This document shows, piece after piece, positions 16,626-24,672 of a stretch of 64,000 bases of DNA. The notes below the pieces were generated by a model. It had not been told where the DNA came from, made no database searches, and was given only the letters and a program-made list of their open reading frames with translations. Both the position numbers and the translations under genes were made by a program. The DNA comes from Verrucomicrobiaceae bacterium (GTDB lineage Bacteria > Verrucomicrobiota > Verrucomicrobiia > Verrucomicrobiales > Verrucomicrobiaceae). The first letter of the stretch is position 1, and the number at the start of each line of letters is the position of its first letter. The stretch covers positions 303,075-367,074 of the forward strand of contig JACKQF010000007.1 in the NCBI GenBank assembly GCA_024232965.1, read 5' to 3'.

Positions 16626-17468
16626 TCAAAGGCCCAATAAGGGCAGGCTATCGCGATCAATCATCGCCTCGATCTGGGTCGCATCGAGCCGCGGGAGTTG
16701 GGTGCCTTCCAGCATCTCATTCAGTTTTCGGATGCCAGAGATCGAGGCATTGACGGTGGTGAAGGGGAAGTCCGTTCCAAACAGCAGCTTATGCCACACG
16801 CCGTATTCTTGGGCCAGCATCAGGCTGTTGTACATCTGCCAGGGGCGGTAGTGCAGCGCGCTGACATCGGCATACACGTTCTCGTGCTTGCGGATGGTCG
16901 CGATGCACTCGCCCTCATACGGATGCCCGAGGTGCGCGAGGATGATCTTCACCTCGGGGTGTCGAGTGGCGACGGGTTCAATGAGTCGGGGCAGGGTGAA
17001 AGCCAGCGGTGCCTGTGCGATGAAGGTGGTGCCCATGTGCAGCAGCACTGGCAAACGGTGTGCCTCTGCGTAGTTCCACAGCGGCTCCAGACGGCTGTCG
17101 TCCGGGCTGAACCCCGCATACATCGGCAGCAGCTTGATGCCGCGTAGTCCCAGCTCTTGATGCCCGACTTGCATTTCCCTCACCCAGTTTTCCTGGGTTG
17201 GATCGATGGATAAAAAGCCAATCAGTCGCTCTGGATCACGGGCGACATACGCCGCTACGGTCGCGTCATCGACCCACAGCCCGCTGAGTCTGGCCTTACC
17301 GCCGAAGACGAGGGTGCGGGTCTCCTCGGGTGCCGTGGCGCGGTAGGCCTCATACGTCGCGCTCATGTCCACGACGTGGCCCGGCCGCGCGCGACCTGCT
17401 TGTCGGATGAAGTCCGCCGAAAAGTCGGCGGGGAAATTCCAGGCGTGGGAGTGGACGTCGATGATCAT
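16626..17468 (-). CDS. Amidohydrolase family protein (TIM-barrel metal hydrolase/decarboxylase)
   Basis: A 280-residue metal-dependent hydrolase. The first metal site is the N-terminal HxH (DVHSH at residues 4-8). Later ligand candidates are LLHMG (about 142), ILAHLGHP (about 175) and FGTDFPF (about 231). This is the amidohydrolase-2 pattern shared with decarboxylases such as ACMSD and with lactonases. It is 18 bp downstream of the DapA-like gene on the same strand, so the two likely form an operon. Together they would fit stepwise catabolism of a sugar acid or aromatic compound: hydrolysis or decarboxylation plus aldol cleavage. The substrate is not deducible. Confidence 0.88.
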   Translation of the reverse strand: MIIDVHSHAWNFPADFSADFIRQAGRARPGHVVDMSATYEAYRATAPEETRTLVFGGKARLSGLWVDDATVAAYVARDPERLIGFLSIDPTQENWVREMQVGHQELGLRGIKLLPMYAGFSPDDSRLEPLWNYAEAHRLPVLLHMGTTFIAQAPLAFTLPRLIEPVATRHPEVKIILAHLGHPYEGECIATIRKHENVYADVSALHYRPWQMYNSLMLAQEYGVWHKLLFGTDFPFTTVNASISGIRKLNEMLEGTQLPRLDATQIEAMIDRDSLPLLGL

Positions 17469-17486
17469 GGCGATGGTTCATTTACG

Positions 17487-18401
17487 CTACTGCTCGGCGG
17501 CAGCAATCAGACGATCAAATTGTCGATCCACCTCCCGCCGCGTTTCAACGTCCAAAGTGAACCCCACGGGACCACGCACCCTTGTGCTCGTAAAGATCCC
17601 CTGGCGGACCAGTAGATGCTTTTCCACCGCTAAAAAGGCATCCAGGCTCGTCTGCATGGACACCAGCGCGGCCAATGGCCCATGGATGCGGTCTGCTGTT
17701 TCCGCATCGCCCGCCTCCAGCGCTCGCCACAGAGGGACCAGTGCACGGACTAGATCGGCGCCGGGCATGGTGCCTTTGACGCCGCGTTTGAACGAATCCA
17801 CCAGCGCAAGGCCACCCGTGCCTTCAAAGACACGCGCCCGGCCCTGAGTCGCATCGCGCAGTTCGCTCAACTTCGGCCCGATGGGGCTGGCCTCAGGCTT
17901 GTATTGGACACGCTCGGGCCCAAACTCATCCAGCAGTCGCGCCTGCATTGCGATCGGCATCGGTTTGCCCACGTAACCGCTCGCGTCTTGCACGATGACG
18001 GGGATCTGGATGGCGTGCAGGATGCGGGTGTAGTAGCGCAGCAGTTCCGGTTCGCCCAGGCCGACGGAGACCGGTGGAATAGCCATCACGGCGTCAGCGC
18101 CGACGCTTTCGGCATGGCATGCGTAGCGTTCTGCCGTCTTTGATGACTCCGCGCCGACACTGATGATCACCGCGCCACGGTCTCTGCCAAAGCGACAGGC
18201 GGCGGCAGCGAGCGCTTCGCGTTCGTCGCTGTCCAGCCGCAAGGTCTCGGAGACCATCGCCATCACGATCCCCGCTGCGCCGCAGTCGTAGAGCCAGGAG
18301 ATCTCCTTTTCCAGGGTTTCAAAATCGATGGATTCGTCTTCATGCCAGGGCGTCTGGAAGACAGGCAGGACAGCGCGGAGTTCAGGGCGTGGGCGGTTCA
18401 T
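17487..18401 (-). CDS. Dihydrodipicolinate synthase (DapA)-family aldolase/lyase
   Basis: A 304-residue class I aldolase-type TIM barrel from the ATG at 18401; an upstream ATG at 18419 is possible. Family features: LRAVLPVFQTPWHEDESIDFE at the N-terminus, the substrate-loop region GIVMAMVSETLRLDSDER in place of the usual GTTGE loop, IPVIVQDASGYVG, and the Schiff-base Lys in VQYKPEASP. The changed substrate loop argues against true lysine biosynthesis and for a catabolic keto-acid aldolase or dehydratase. It is the first gene of the pair with the amidohydrolase. Divergent from the LolD-like gene. Confidence 0.85.
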   Translation of the reverse strand: MNRPRPELRAVLPVFQTPWHEDESIDFETLEKEISWLYDCGAAGIVMAMVSETLRLDSDEREALAAAACRFGRDRGAVIISVGAESSKTAERYACHAESVGADAVMAIPPVSVGLGEPELLRYYTRILHAIQIPVIVQDASGYVGKPMPIAMQARLLDEFGPERVQYKPEASPIGPKLSELRDATQGRARVFEGTGGLALVDSFKRGVKGTMPGADLVRALVPLWRALEAGDAETADRIHGPLAALVSMQTSLDAFLAVEKHLLVRQGIFTSTRVRGPVGFTLDVETRREVDRQFDRLIAAAEQ

Positions 18402-18509
18402 GATGCGGGTGCGTGGCATTTACAACAGGTCGAGCCCGCGCTCAAGCATCCGCGCCCACCTCCACAGAGCATTTGACGCCCCGCACAGATGCGGCAGTCT
18501 CTACGCACC

Positions 18510-19199
18510 ATGTCCGTAGCCATTCCCCAAGGTGCCGCCCCACTGGTCGCCACTGATCTTCACCGCACCTACCATCTCGGAGGGCATGATTTGCCCGTGC
18601 TCAAGGGCGTGGACCTGACCGTAGCCCCTGGGGAGAAGATCTTCCTTTGCGGTGCCTCAGGTTCCGGTAAGACGACGCTGCTCTACGTGCTCGGCGGGTT
18701 GGAAAAACCTTCGCAGGGGGATGTGCTGGTGCACGGCCAATCGCTCTACCACGCCCCGGCGGATGTGCGCGCCGCGACGCGCAATCGCATGATGGGCTTT
18801 GTGTTCCAGCACTACTTTTTGCTGCCGGAACTCACCGCGCTGGAGAACGTTCTCCTGCCCGCGATGATCGGCGGGAAAGTCGCTCGGGAGAGAGCTCTGG
18901 AACTTCTCGACAAAGTCGGGCTCAGCCAGCGGCTCGACCACTTGCCGACGGAGCTCTCCGGCGGGGAGCAGCAACGCGTCGCCATCGCCCGCGCCCTGAT
19001 CAACGACCCCGGCATCCTCTATGCCGATGAACCCACGGGCAACCTTGATGCCAAGACCGGCGGCGGCGTCATCGACATGCTGCTGAAGGTCGTGGAAGAA
19101 TCGCGCAAGACCCTCATCGTCGTCACCCACGACACCCAACTCGCCAAACGCGGCGACCGCCTGCTGCACCTGAAGGAAGGTGTCCTGGTGGCGGGTTGA
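18510..19199 (+). CDS. ABC transporter ATP-binding protein, LolD/MacB-like
   Basis: About 229 residues from the ATG at 18510; an upstream start at 18489 is in frame. It has all ATPase motifs: Walker A GASGSGKTT, Q-loop in FVFQHYFLLPELTALEN, signature LSGGEQQRVAIARAL, Walker B ILYADEPTGNLD, and the switch His in VVTHD. The FQHYFLLPELTALENV pattern and short size are typical of LolD/MacB/FtsE-type proteins working with FtsX-like permeases in lipoprotein release or efflux. No permease gene is adjacent, so its partner must be encoded elsewhere. LolD is likely but not proven. Confidence 0.9.
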   Translation: MSVAIPQGAAPLVATDLHRTYHLGGHDLPVLKGVDLTVAPGEKIFLCGASGSGKTTLLYVLGGLEKPSQGDVLVHGQSLYHAPADVRAATRNRMMGFVFQHYFLLPELTALENVLLPAMIGGKVARERALELLDKVGLSQRLDHLPTELSGGEQQRVAIARALINDPGILYADEPTGNLDAKTGGGVIDMLLKVVEESRKTLIVVTHDTQLAKRGDRLLHLKEGVLVAG

Positions 19200-19275
19200 T
19201 CCACTTTTGATTCAATGGAAAGGCCGGGCGTCTTTTGCCTTTCGCTAGCCTCACTTTCTTGCGATGGTGATGCCC

Positions 19276-20694
19276 ATGAGCACTCGCATCGAGAAAGACA
19301 GCATGGGTGAGGTGCCCGTGCCGGCGGATGCCCTCTACGGAGCCAGCACCCAGCGCGCCGTTCTGAACTTTCCGGTCAGCGGACAGCTCATCCCCATCTC
19401 GATCATTCACGCCTATGGTCTCATCAAATGGGCTGCTGCTCGCGTGAATCAATCGCTGGGGCTTCTGTCGCAGGACAAGGCGGATCTTATCGAACGGGCG
19501 GCGCTGGAAGTCGCAGAGGGAAAGCTCGATCCTCACTTCGTGCTCGACATCTACCAGACGGGCTCCGGCACGAGCACCCACATGAACGTGAACGAGGTCA
19601 TCTCGAATCGCGCCTGCCAGATCGCCGGGCGGCCCTTGGGTGCTAAGGATCCCATCCACCCCAACGATCATGCGAACCTGGGTCAGTCTTCAAACGATAC
19701 CTTTCCCACTGCCATCCACATGGCCGTGGCGCAGGACCTCAGAGGCAAGCTGCTGCCCGCTCTCGAGAGTCTCCATGCGGCCCTCGCATTGAAGGGCGAT
19801 GCCTTTTGGGAGGTGCTCAAAATTGGCCGCACTCACCTCATGGATGCGACGCCCGTACGGCTCGGCCAGGAGTTCCGAGGTTACGCCTGCCAGATTGAGC
19901 ACAGCGTGGATCGTGTGCACAAAGCACTCAAAGCCATCGCCGAACTCCCGCTCGGCGGCACGGCGGTGGGCACTGGATTGAATCGGCATCCCAACTTTCC
20001 CTCCAGGGTCATTGCCCTGCTCGCGGAAAAGACGGGTTTCCCCTTCCGCGAAGCGAAGGATCATTTCGAAGCCCAGTCGGCCAAGGATGCGCTGGTGGAA
20101 GTCAGCGGCCAGCTGAAGACGATCGCCACCAGCCTTTTCAAGATCGCTAGCGACATTCGCTGGCTCGGCTCGGGACCGCAGTGCGCCATTGGCGAAATCC
20201 GCCTGCCCGCGATACAGCCCGGCAGCAGCATCATGCCCGGCAAGGTGAATCCCGTCCTGTGTGAGAGCGTGATGCAGGTCTGCGCGCGAGTCTTTGGCAA
20301 TGATGCCACAGTCACCTGGTGCGCCGCCGCGGGCAGCAATTTTGAATTGAACGTCATGATGCCCGTCCTCGCCGCAGCCGTGCTGGAGAGCATTGACCTG
20401 CTGGCGAATGTCTCGCTGATTTTCAGTGAGCGCTGCGTGGCTGGCATCGAGGCACAGAAAGAGCGCTGCAACGACCTCATCGAATCCAGCCTCGCCATGG
20501 TCACCGGCCTGATCTCGAAGATCGGTTATGATAGAGCGGCCATCATCGCGAAAGAAAGCGCCAACACCGGCATCACGGTGAGGGAACTCTGCCTCGACCG
20601 CCTCGATGAATTGGGCATCAGCAAAGCCGAGCTAGAGGAAGCGCTCGATCCCGCCCGCATGACGGCCCCGGAGGGGACCGCAGCCGGAGCATAG
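19276..20694 (+). CDS. fumC: Class II fumarate hydratase
   Basis: About 472 residues, the normal length for class II fumarase. It interconverts fumarate and malate in the TCA cycle as a cytosolic tetramer. Family landmarks: RIEKDSMGEVPVPADALYGA at the N-terminus, the substrate region QTGSGTSTHMNVNEVISNRA, HPNDHANLGQSSNDTFPTAI, the catalytic-loop region RTHLMDATPVRLGQEF, and the signature GSSIMPGKVNPV. The alternatives are aspartate ammonia-lyase or another superfamily member; the N-terminal block fits fumarase better. A start at 19264 is also possible. The gene appears monocistronic. Confidence 0.88.
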   Translation: MSTRIEKDSMGEVPVPADALYGASTQRAVLNFPVSGQLIPISIIHAYGLIKWAAARVNQSLGLLSQDKADLIERAALEVAEGKLDPHFVLDIYQTGSGTSTHMNVNEVISNRACQIAGRPLGAKDPIHPNDHANLGQSSNDTFPTAIHMAVAQDLRGKLLPALESLHAALALKGDAFWEVLKIGRTHLMDATPVRLGQEFRGYACQIEHSVDRVHKALKAIAELPLGGTAVGTGLNRHPNFPSRVIALLAEKTGFPFREAKDHFEAQSAKDALVEVSGQLKTIATSLFKIASDIRWLGSGPQCAIGEIRLPAIQPGSSIMPGKVNPVLCESVMQVCARVFGNDATVTWCAAAGSNFELNVMMPVLAAAVLESIDLLANVSLIFSERCVAGIEAQKERCNDLIESSLAMVTGLISKIGYDRAAIIAKESANTGITVRELCLDRLDELGISKAELEEALDPARMTAPEGTAAGA

Positions 20695-20798
20695 CGCTGC
20701 TGACGGATTCGAGTGGAGCGACGCTGGAAGACTGAACAGGTGTACCCGATGCGTCCTTGGGGGCGTATCCAGTCTTGGCAACCACGACCGAGATAACT

Positions 20799-21344
20799 AT
20801 GACACCTCTCACTGCCATGAAGAAGATTGTTGCCCTTGTTGATTTCTCAGAGCTCACCCCAAAGGTGGTGGATGCTGCTCTTGAATTGGCCCTTAAATTC
20901 GATGGCGAGGTCCTGCTCGTCCACGTCGTGCCGCCCATGCCGATTGCCGTCGACTACGCACCCGCCATGACCTCCGACGCTGAAGAAACGGAGGCGCGGC
21001 TTGCGCAGCTCCAGGCGCTTCGCGACTCACTGACAAACCGGGACACGGTGGTCCGCACGGAGCTCCTGAACGGGACGGTGCTGGATGCGCTCTTGGCTCA
21101 TCTGCCGAAGCTGAACCCTGACTTCATCGTCATGGGTTCACACGGGCATGGTGCGCTCTACAATTTGGTCATCGGCTCGGTGACCCAGGGAATCATCAAA
21201 CACGCAGCTTGGCCTGTGATGATCATTCCCATTGAACGAGCGGTTGAGCCGGACACCCGACCCTCCTCCGCTGCCGCGAAGTCCGACGGACTGAAGGCAC
21301 CGCCAGCCATCGCGGTTCCCGCAGGAGCAATGCTCCCGCCATGA
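20799..21344 (+). CDS. Universal stress protein (UspA family)
   Basis: A 181-residue cytoplasmic protein. The UspA fold starts KKIVALVDFSELTPKVVDAAL, with the ATP-binding region near the C-terminus (VMGSHGHGALYNLVIGSVTQ, the GxxG-x9-GS/T nucleotide motif, then HAAWPVMIIP). A Pro/Ala-rich tail of about 40 residues follows the domain. Starts at 20799 and 20817 are both plausible; the latter gives the classic N-terminus. Upstream of ferritin and Rieske genes, so it may belong to a stress/iron group. Confidence 0.9.
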   Translation: MTPLTAMKKIVALVDFSELTPKVVDAALELALKFDGEVLLVHVVPPMPIAVDYAPAMTSDAEETEARLAQLQALRDSLTNRDTVVRTELLNGTVLDALLAHLPKLNPDFIVMGSHGHGALYNLVIGSVTQGIIKHAAWPVMIIPIERAVEPDTRPSSAAAKSDGLKAPPAIAVPAGAMLPP

Positions 21345-21450
21345 CGCAATCGCCTCCATGGGTGGGCTTTCCAGCGCAGATCGCAGTCGCCACCGCCCGC
21401 CCGCTTCCTCATTTGCCAGAATTCAATCTCACAAACACCATCACATCCCT

Positions 21451-21975
21451 ATGAGCCTCTCGCCTAAACTCGCCAAACTCCTCAACGACCAGATCAACAA
21501 TGAAATGGCCGCTTCGTATTCCTACCTCGCCATGGCGGCGTGGTTTGAGCAGACACCGTATGTTGGTTTTGCCGGGTGGATGGCTGCCCAAAGTCGGGAG
21601 GAGACCGTTCACGCGCTGAAGTTTTACCAGTATCTCGTGGATCGTGGCGCCAAGGTGGTTCTGGAACCAATCGGGAAACCACAGCATGACTTCAAATCGC
21701 CGCAGGATGTTTTTGCCTGCAGCTTGAAGCAGGAGGAGGCGGTCACCGCGCAGATCAACGACCTCTACGAAGTCGCCGAAAAGGTGCGGGATCACGCGGC
21801 CAAGAATTTGCTTCTCTGGTTTCTCAACGAACAGATGGAGGAAGAAAAAAGTGTGCGCGACATGCTCGAGCGCTTGCAGTTGGCTGGCGACGATCCCGCC
21901 AGTCTGCTCGTGCTCGATCGCGAGGCAGGCTCCCGTTCAACAGCACCTTCCAGCTTCAAAAACGGCGTGAAATAG
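21451..21975 (+). CDS. Ferritin (non-haem, FtnA-like)
   Basis: A 174-residue four-helix-bundle iron storage protein. The start at 21451 places the ferritin helix A first (LSPKLAKLLNDQINNEMAAS); the frame is open upstream to 21358 but that part is low-complexity and His-rich. The ferroxidase ligands are visible: Glu in NNEMAASYSYLAMA, ExxH in SREETVHALKFY, later Glu in KQEEAVTAQINDLYE and Gln/Glu in FLNEQMEEEKS. It oxidises Fe(II) and stores it in a 24-subunit shell. No haem-ligand Met or bacterioferritin pattern. It lies 30 bp before the Rieske gene. Confidence 0.94.
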   Translation: MSLSPKLAKLLNDQINNEMAASYSYLAMAAWFEQTPYVGFAGWMAAQSREETVHALKFYQYLVDRGAKVVLEPIGKPQHDFKSPQDVFACSLKQEEAVTAQINDLYEVAEKVRDHAAKNLLLWFLNEQMEEEKSVRDMLERLQLAGDDPASLLVLDREAGSRSTAPSSFKNGVK

Positions 21976-22005
21976 ACAGGCAAACCACCCACCAACCCTC
22001 GACTT

Positions 22006-22314
22006 ATGGCCCTCCACCGCATCGCCGCCACCACCGACATCCCCTCTGGGGAAGCTCGGGCATTCGGGGTTGCTGGGCGCCGCATTGCCGTCTTCAACAT
22101 CGGTGGGAAATTTCAGGCCATCGACGACACCTGTCCCCACGACGGGGGTCCGCTGTCGGAAGGGATGATGGAGGACGACTGCGTGACCTGCCCATGGCAT
22201 GGCGCGACTTTTGAGCTCTGCACCGGCAAGGAACAGACGTCGCTGGCAGGCGAAGACGTGCGCAGCTACGACGTCGTCATCGAGGGCGAGGACCTGTCCG
22301 TCGAGATCGAGTAA
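22006..22314 (+). CDS. Rieske [2Fe-2S] ferredoxin
   Basis: A 102-residue small Rieske protein. Both cluster motifs are present: CPHDGGPL at about residues 43-50 and CPWHGATF at about 62-69, giving two Cys and two His ligands. The length and soluble character match NirD/BphF-type electron carriers rather than a bc1-complex subunit. Immediately downstream of ferritin; it may carry electrons for iron release or for an oxygenase encoded elsewhere. Confidence 0.93.
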   Translation: MALHRIAATTDIPSGEARAFGVAGRRIAVFNIGGKFQAIDDTCPHDGGPLSEGMMEDDCVTCPWHGATFELCTGKEQTSLAGEDVRSYDVVIEGEDLSVEIE

Positions 22315-23009
22315 TCCGCTGGCGATGCACGGGCATCGCTTCGCTGGATCTGATCGAAGTTTGGGCTTGCCAGATTCCCGGGCTTTGGGTTTGATTAAGG
22401 CTCCATGGGCAACCGCCGAGAGATGCTGTGTGCAGGCCCTCCTGCGACGGAACTGGGGTGGTGTGGTGAAACATTCGGGACAGGGCGCCGCCCTGACGGA
22501 GGTCCTACCGCGCCTTCCTGCACGGGAGCGGTGAGGTTTTGGCGTTCCCCCCAAAGGTCAGGGGGATTGACGACGCAATTTTGCAAAGCCCCCTGCGAAT
22601 CGGGGGGCGCAACTGGACGGCTGCGCAAAGCCCCCTGGAATTCGGGGGGCTTCACTGCGCCATGCCGTAGCGCCCCCGGGCGATCGGGGGGAGGTGCGGC
22701 GGGACTCGGGCAATCCCCCTGGATTTCGGGGGGTCGTGCGGCGACGTTTTTGCGGTCTCCCTGGAGCCTGGGGGGCGTTCCCCGGACCTTGGGGGGTGTT
22801 GCGGCCGCAGCTCGTCATGCCCCCTGGCCCGCAGGGGGATTGACTGCGCGATTCTGCAAAACCCCCCGAAAGTCGGGGGGGGTGACCGGACGGCTAAGTT
22901 GTCCCCCCTGGAACAAAGGGGGATGCGTTCCGGGGCGATGCTACGCCTTACCGCCTGCCGTGCTCTTTGCTTTGCCCGCCGTTCTGAACCCCGCCTTCCC
23001 GTCCCTCTT
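22315..23009. other. Non-coding gap holding a palindrome array
   Basis: Between the Rieske gene and the next gene no protein with a recognisable family could be found. The first 230 bp look unremarkable. Positions 22547-22922 are filled by the periodic palindromes described as a repeat. The last 90 bp lead to the start at 23010. Confidence 0.6.
22547..22922. repeat. Phase-locked array of ten GC palindromes (21/42-bp period)
   Basis: Ten 19-bp imperfect palindromes of the form CCCCC(T/C)-N7-8-GGGGG begin at 22547, 22589, 22631, 22673, 22715, 22757, 22778, 22820, 22862 and 22904. The intervals are 42 bp except one of 21 bp (22757 to 22778). An example is CCCCCTGGAATTCGGGGGG at 22631. The 23-bp spacers are diverged but share a weak pattern (TGACxGxxCG, then TGCAAA). 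There are no indels across 376 bp although units differ. Because 21 and 42 are multiples of three, long frames are open on both strands through it. Not a CRISPR array. It could be a protein-binding scaffold on one face of the helix, or a low-copy tandem element. Confidence 0.9.
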
Positions 23010-23714
23010 ATGACACGCCAAGACTACTATCCTGTGCCCATCCCACAGCAGGTGCTGTGGCTGCAAAACTTTGCCAACACGCTGCCAGAACACCGCGATC
23101 AGCTCAGGGTCGTGCCGCATGAACTGGACGCTGTGGTGGCAGATGCGCGCTGGCTGGCCTATGTGGTCGGCCGCTGGCGGACCGCGGCGAGGAACTTTGC
23201 CAAGGCCAGCACGGCTGGCATTGAGTCGGCCCAGACCGGCAGGGAAGATTCTGCGCCAGTGCTGCCGGTCTGGACCTTGCCGCCGCTGCCGGAGGGTGTG
23301 GAGCCACGCCTCCCGGGTGCCTTGAAGCGAATCTTCCGCTGCGTGGCACAGATCAAGGCCGACCCCGGCTACACGGAGGGGATGGGAGCGCTGCTGGGCA
23401 TTCTGCCGCGGCATGATAACGCGGAACACCCCTTGCCCACCACGCGGTTTAAGGTCCTGCCAGGTCCCACCAATCAAAAGGTCGCCATCCGCACCTCGAA
23501 GCACGGTCGCTATGCAGTCCTGATCCAGAGCCGCCGCGCGGAGGAGGACGACTGGGCAGATCTGGCCATCTCCGCACGCCATCTCTATGAGGATGTCCGT
23601 CCACTGCTGCATCCTGGGCAGCCGGAGCTGCGGCACTACCGCCTGCGCTTCTGGGATGGGGGGCGCCCGCTCGGTGATTGGACCGAAGTGGTGACGCTGA
23701 CCGTCGGGCCCTGA
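23010..23714 (+). CDS. Conserved-type protein of unknown function
   Basis: A 234-residue soluble protein from the ATG at 23010; the frame is open further upstream into the palindrome array, which is why the internal ATG after CCCTCTT is preferred. The N-terminus (TRQDYYPVPIPQQVLWLQNFANTLPEH) and the later SRRAEEDDWADLAISARHLYEDVRP region look well-structured, helical first and beta-rich later, ending LRFWDGGRPLGDWTEVVTLTVGP like a fibronectin-type strand pattern. Similar N-terminal helices occur in unnamed proteins of Verrucomicrobiota and Planctomycetota in my recollection, but no function is known to me. Confidence 0.7.
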   Translation: MTRQDYYPVPIPQQVLWLQNFANTLPEHRDQLRVVPHELDAVVADARWLAYVVGRWRTAARNFAKASTAGIESAQTGREDSAPVLPVWTLPPLPEGVEPRLPGALKRIFRCVAQIKADPGYTEGMGALLGILPRHDNAEHPLPTTRFKVLPGPTNQKVAIRTSKHGRYAVLIQSRRAEEDDWADLAISARHLYEDVRPLLHPGQPELRHYRLRFWDGGRPLGDWTEVVTLTVGP

Positions 23715-23786
23715 CCCGAAGTTGCGGTGACCGTTCCCTGATCAATTCCGGCTTGGCACAGGGTGGGGACTGGCTTTGGTAAACGG

Positions 23787-24647
23787 ATGAAAGCACCGGA
23801 GCCAAACCATGCAGCAGGCAACCCTCGCGTCGGGCCCTTCAGGCAGCGCCTGTGGCGGATCATCTTTTTGTCAGACACGCCTGCGGGTAGGCTCTTTGAT
23901 GTGGTGCTGCTGTGGCTGATCGTGCTGAGCGTGCTGCTGGTGATGATGGAGAGCGTTGAATCCTTTGCCGTCGAGCATGGCGTGCTGGTGCGCGGGCTGG
24001 AGTGGTTTTTTACCGTGGCTTTTACGGCGGAGTTTGTCCTGCGCTGTTGGGTAGCGCGCCGTCCATTGCGGTATGTGTTTAGCTTCTTCGGGATCGTGGA
24101 TCTGGTGTCCATCCTGCCCTCATATCTGGAGCTGTTTTTGACTGGCACCCATTTCTTGATGGTGGTCCGCATCCTGCGGCTGCTGCGGATGTTCCGAATC
24201 CTCAAGATGGCGGAGTATCTGGGCGAGGCTAGCGTGCTGCTCGACGCGTTGCGTGCCAGCAAGCACAAGATCAGCGTCTTCCTCTTTGCCATCGCTGCGG
24301 CGGTGTGTGTGGAAGGGACGGTGATGTATGTGATCGAGAACGGGCAGAACGCAGGATTCAGCAGCATCCCCCAATCCGTTTACTGGGCGGTGGTTACCAT
24401 CACGACCGTGGGCTATGGGGACATCGCGCCGGTGACGGTGCTGGGAAAGATGATGGCCTGCGTGATCATGCTGACCGGATTTTCCATCATCGCAGTGCCG
24501 ACCGGTGTCTTTACCGCAGAACTCGGGCGGAGCATCGCTGAAGGGGGGGCGACGAAGCTTTCGCCGAGATCCTGCGGCGAGTGCGGCAGCACGGGCCACC
24601 CACCCACTGCCCGCTACTGCCACCAGTGCGGCACGGAACTGGGGTGA
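23787..24647 (+). CDS. Voltage-gated potassium channel with C-terminal zinc ribbon
   Basis: A 286-residue six-helix channel subunit from the ATG at 23787; a GTG at 23763 is an alternative. S1 starts FDVVLLWLIVLSVLLVMM, S3-like FGIVDLVSILPSYLEL, and S4 has the charge pattern RILRLLRMFRILKM. The pore loop carries the selectivity filter TVGYGD, followed by S6 (LGKMMACVIMLTGFSIIAVP). After S6 comes a short cytoplasmic tail ending in four cysteines (CGECGSTGHPPTARYCHQCG), a zinc-ribbon-like knuckle. This tail is unusual for Kv-type bacterial channels and may tetramerise or regulate the channel. Convergent with the giant RCC1 gene, 25 bp between stops. Confidence 0.92.
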   Translation: MKAPEPNHAAGNPRVGPFRQRLWRIIFLSDTPAGRLFDVVLLWLIVLSVLLVMMESVESFAVEHGVLVRGLEWFFTVAFTAEFVLRCWVARRPLRYVFSFFGIVDLVSILPSYLELFLTGTHFLMVVRILRLLRMFRILKMAEYLGEASVLLDALRASKHKISVFLFAIAAAVCVEGTVMYVIENGQNAGFSSIPQSVYWAVVTITTVGYGDIAPVTVLGKMMACVIMLTGFSIIAVPTGVFTAELGRSIAEGGATKLSPRSCGECGSTGHPPTARYCHQCGTELG

Positions 24648-24672
24648 GCGGGGCAGGGGCAAGAACTGCCGA

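Noticed and set aside
22547..22922. CRISPR-like array
   Set aside because: Cores vary from unit to unit, the spacers resemble one another, one spacer is 2 bp, the period is fixed at 42/21 bp, and no cas gene is nearby.
22405..23013. A 202-codon open frame across the palindrome array
   Set aside because: It is open only because the repeat length is a multiple of three and has no recognisable start context or family. Competing frames on the other strand are equally open.
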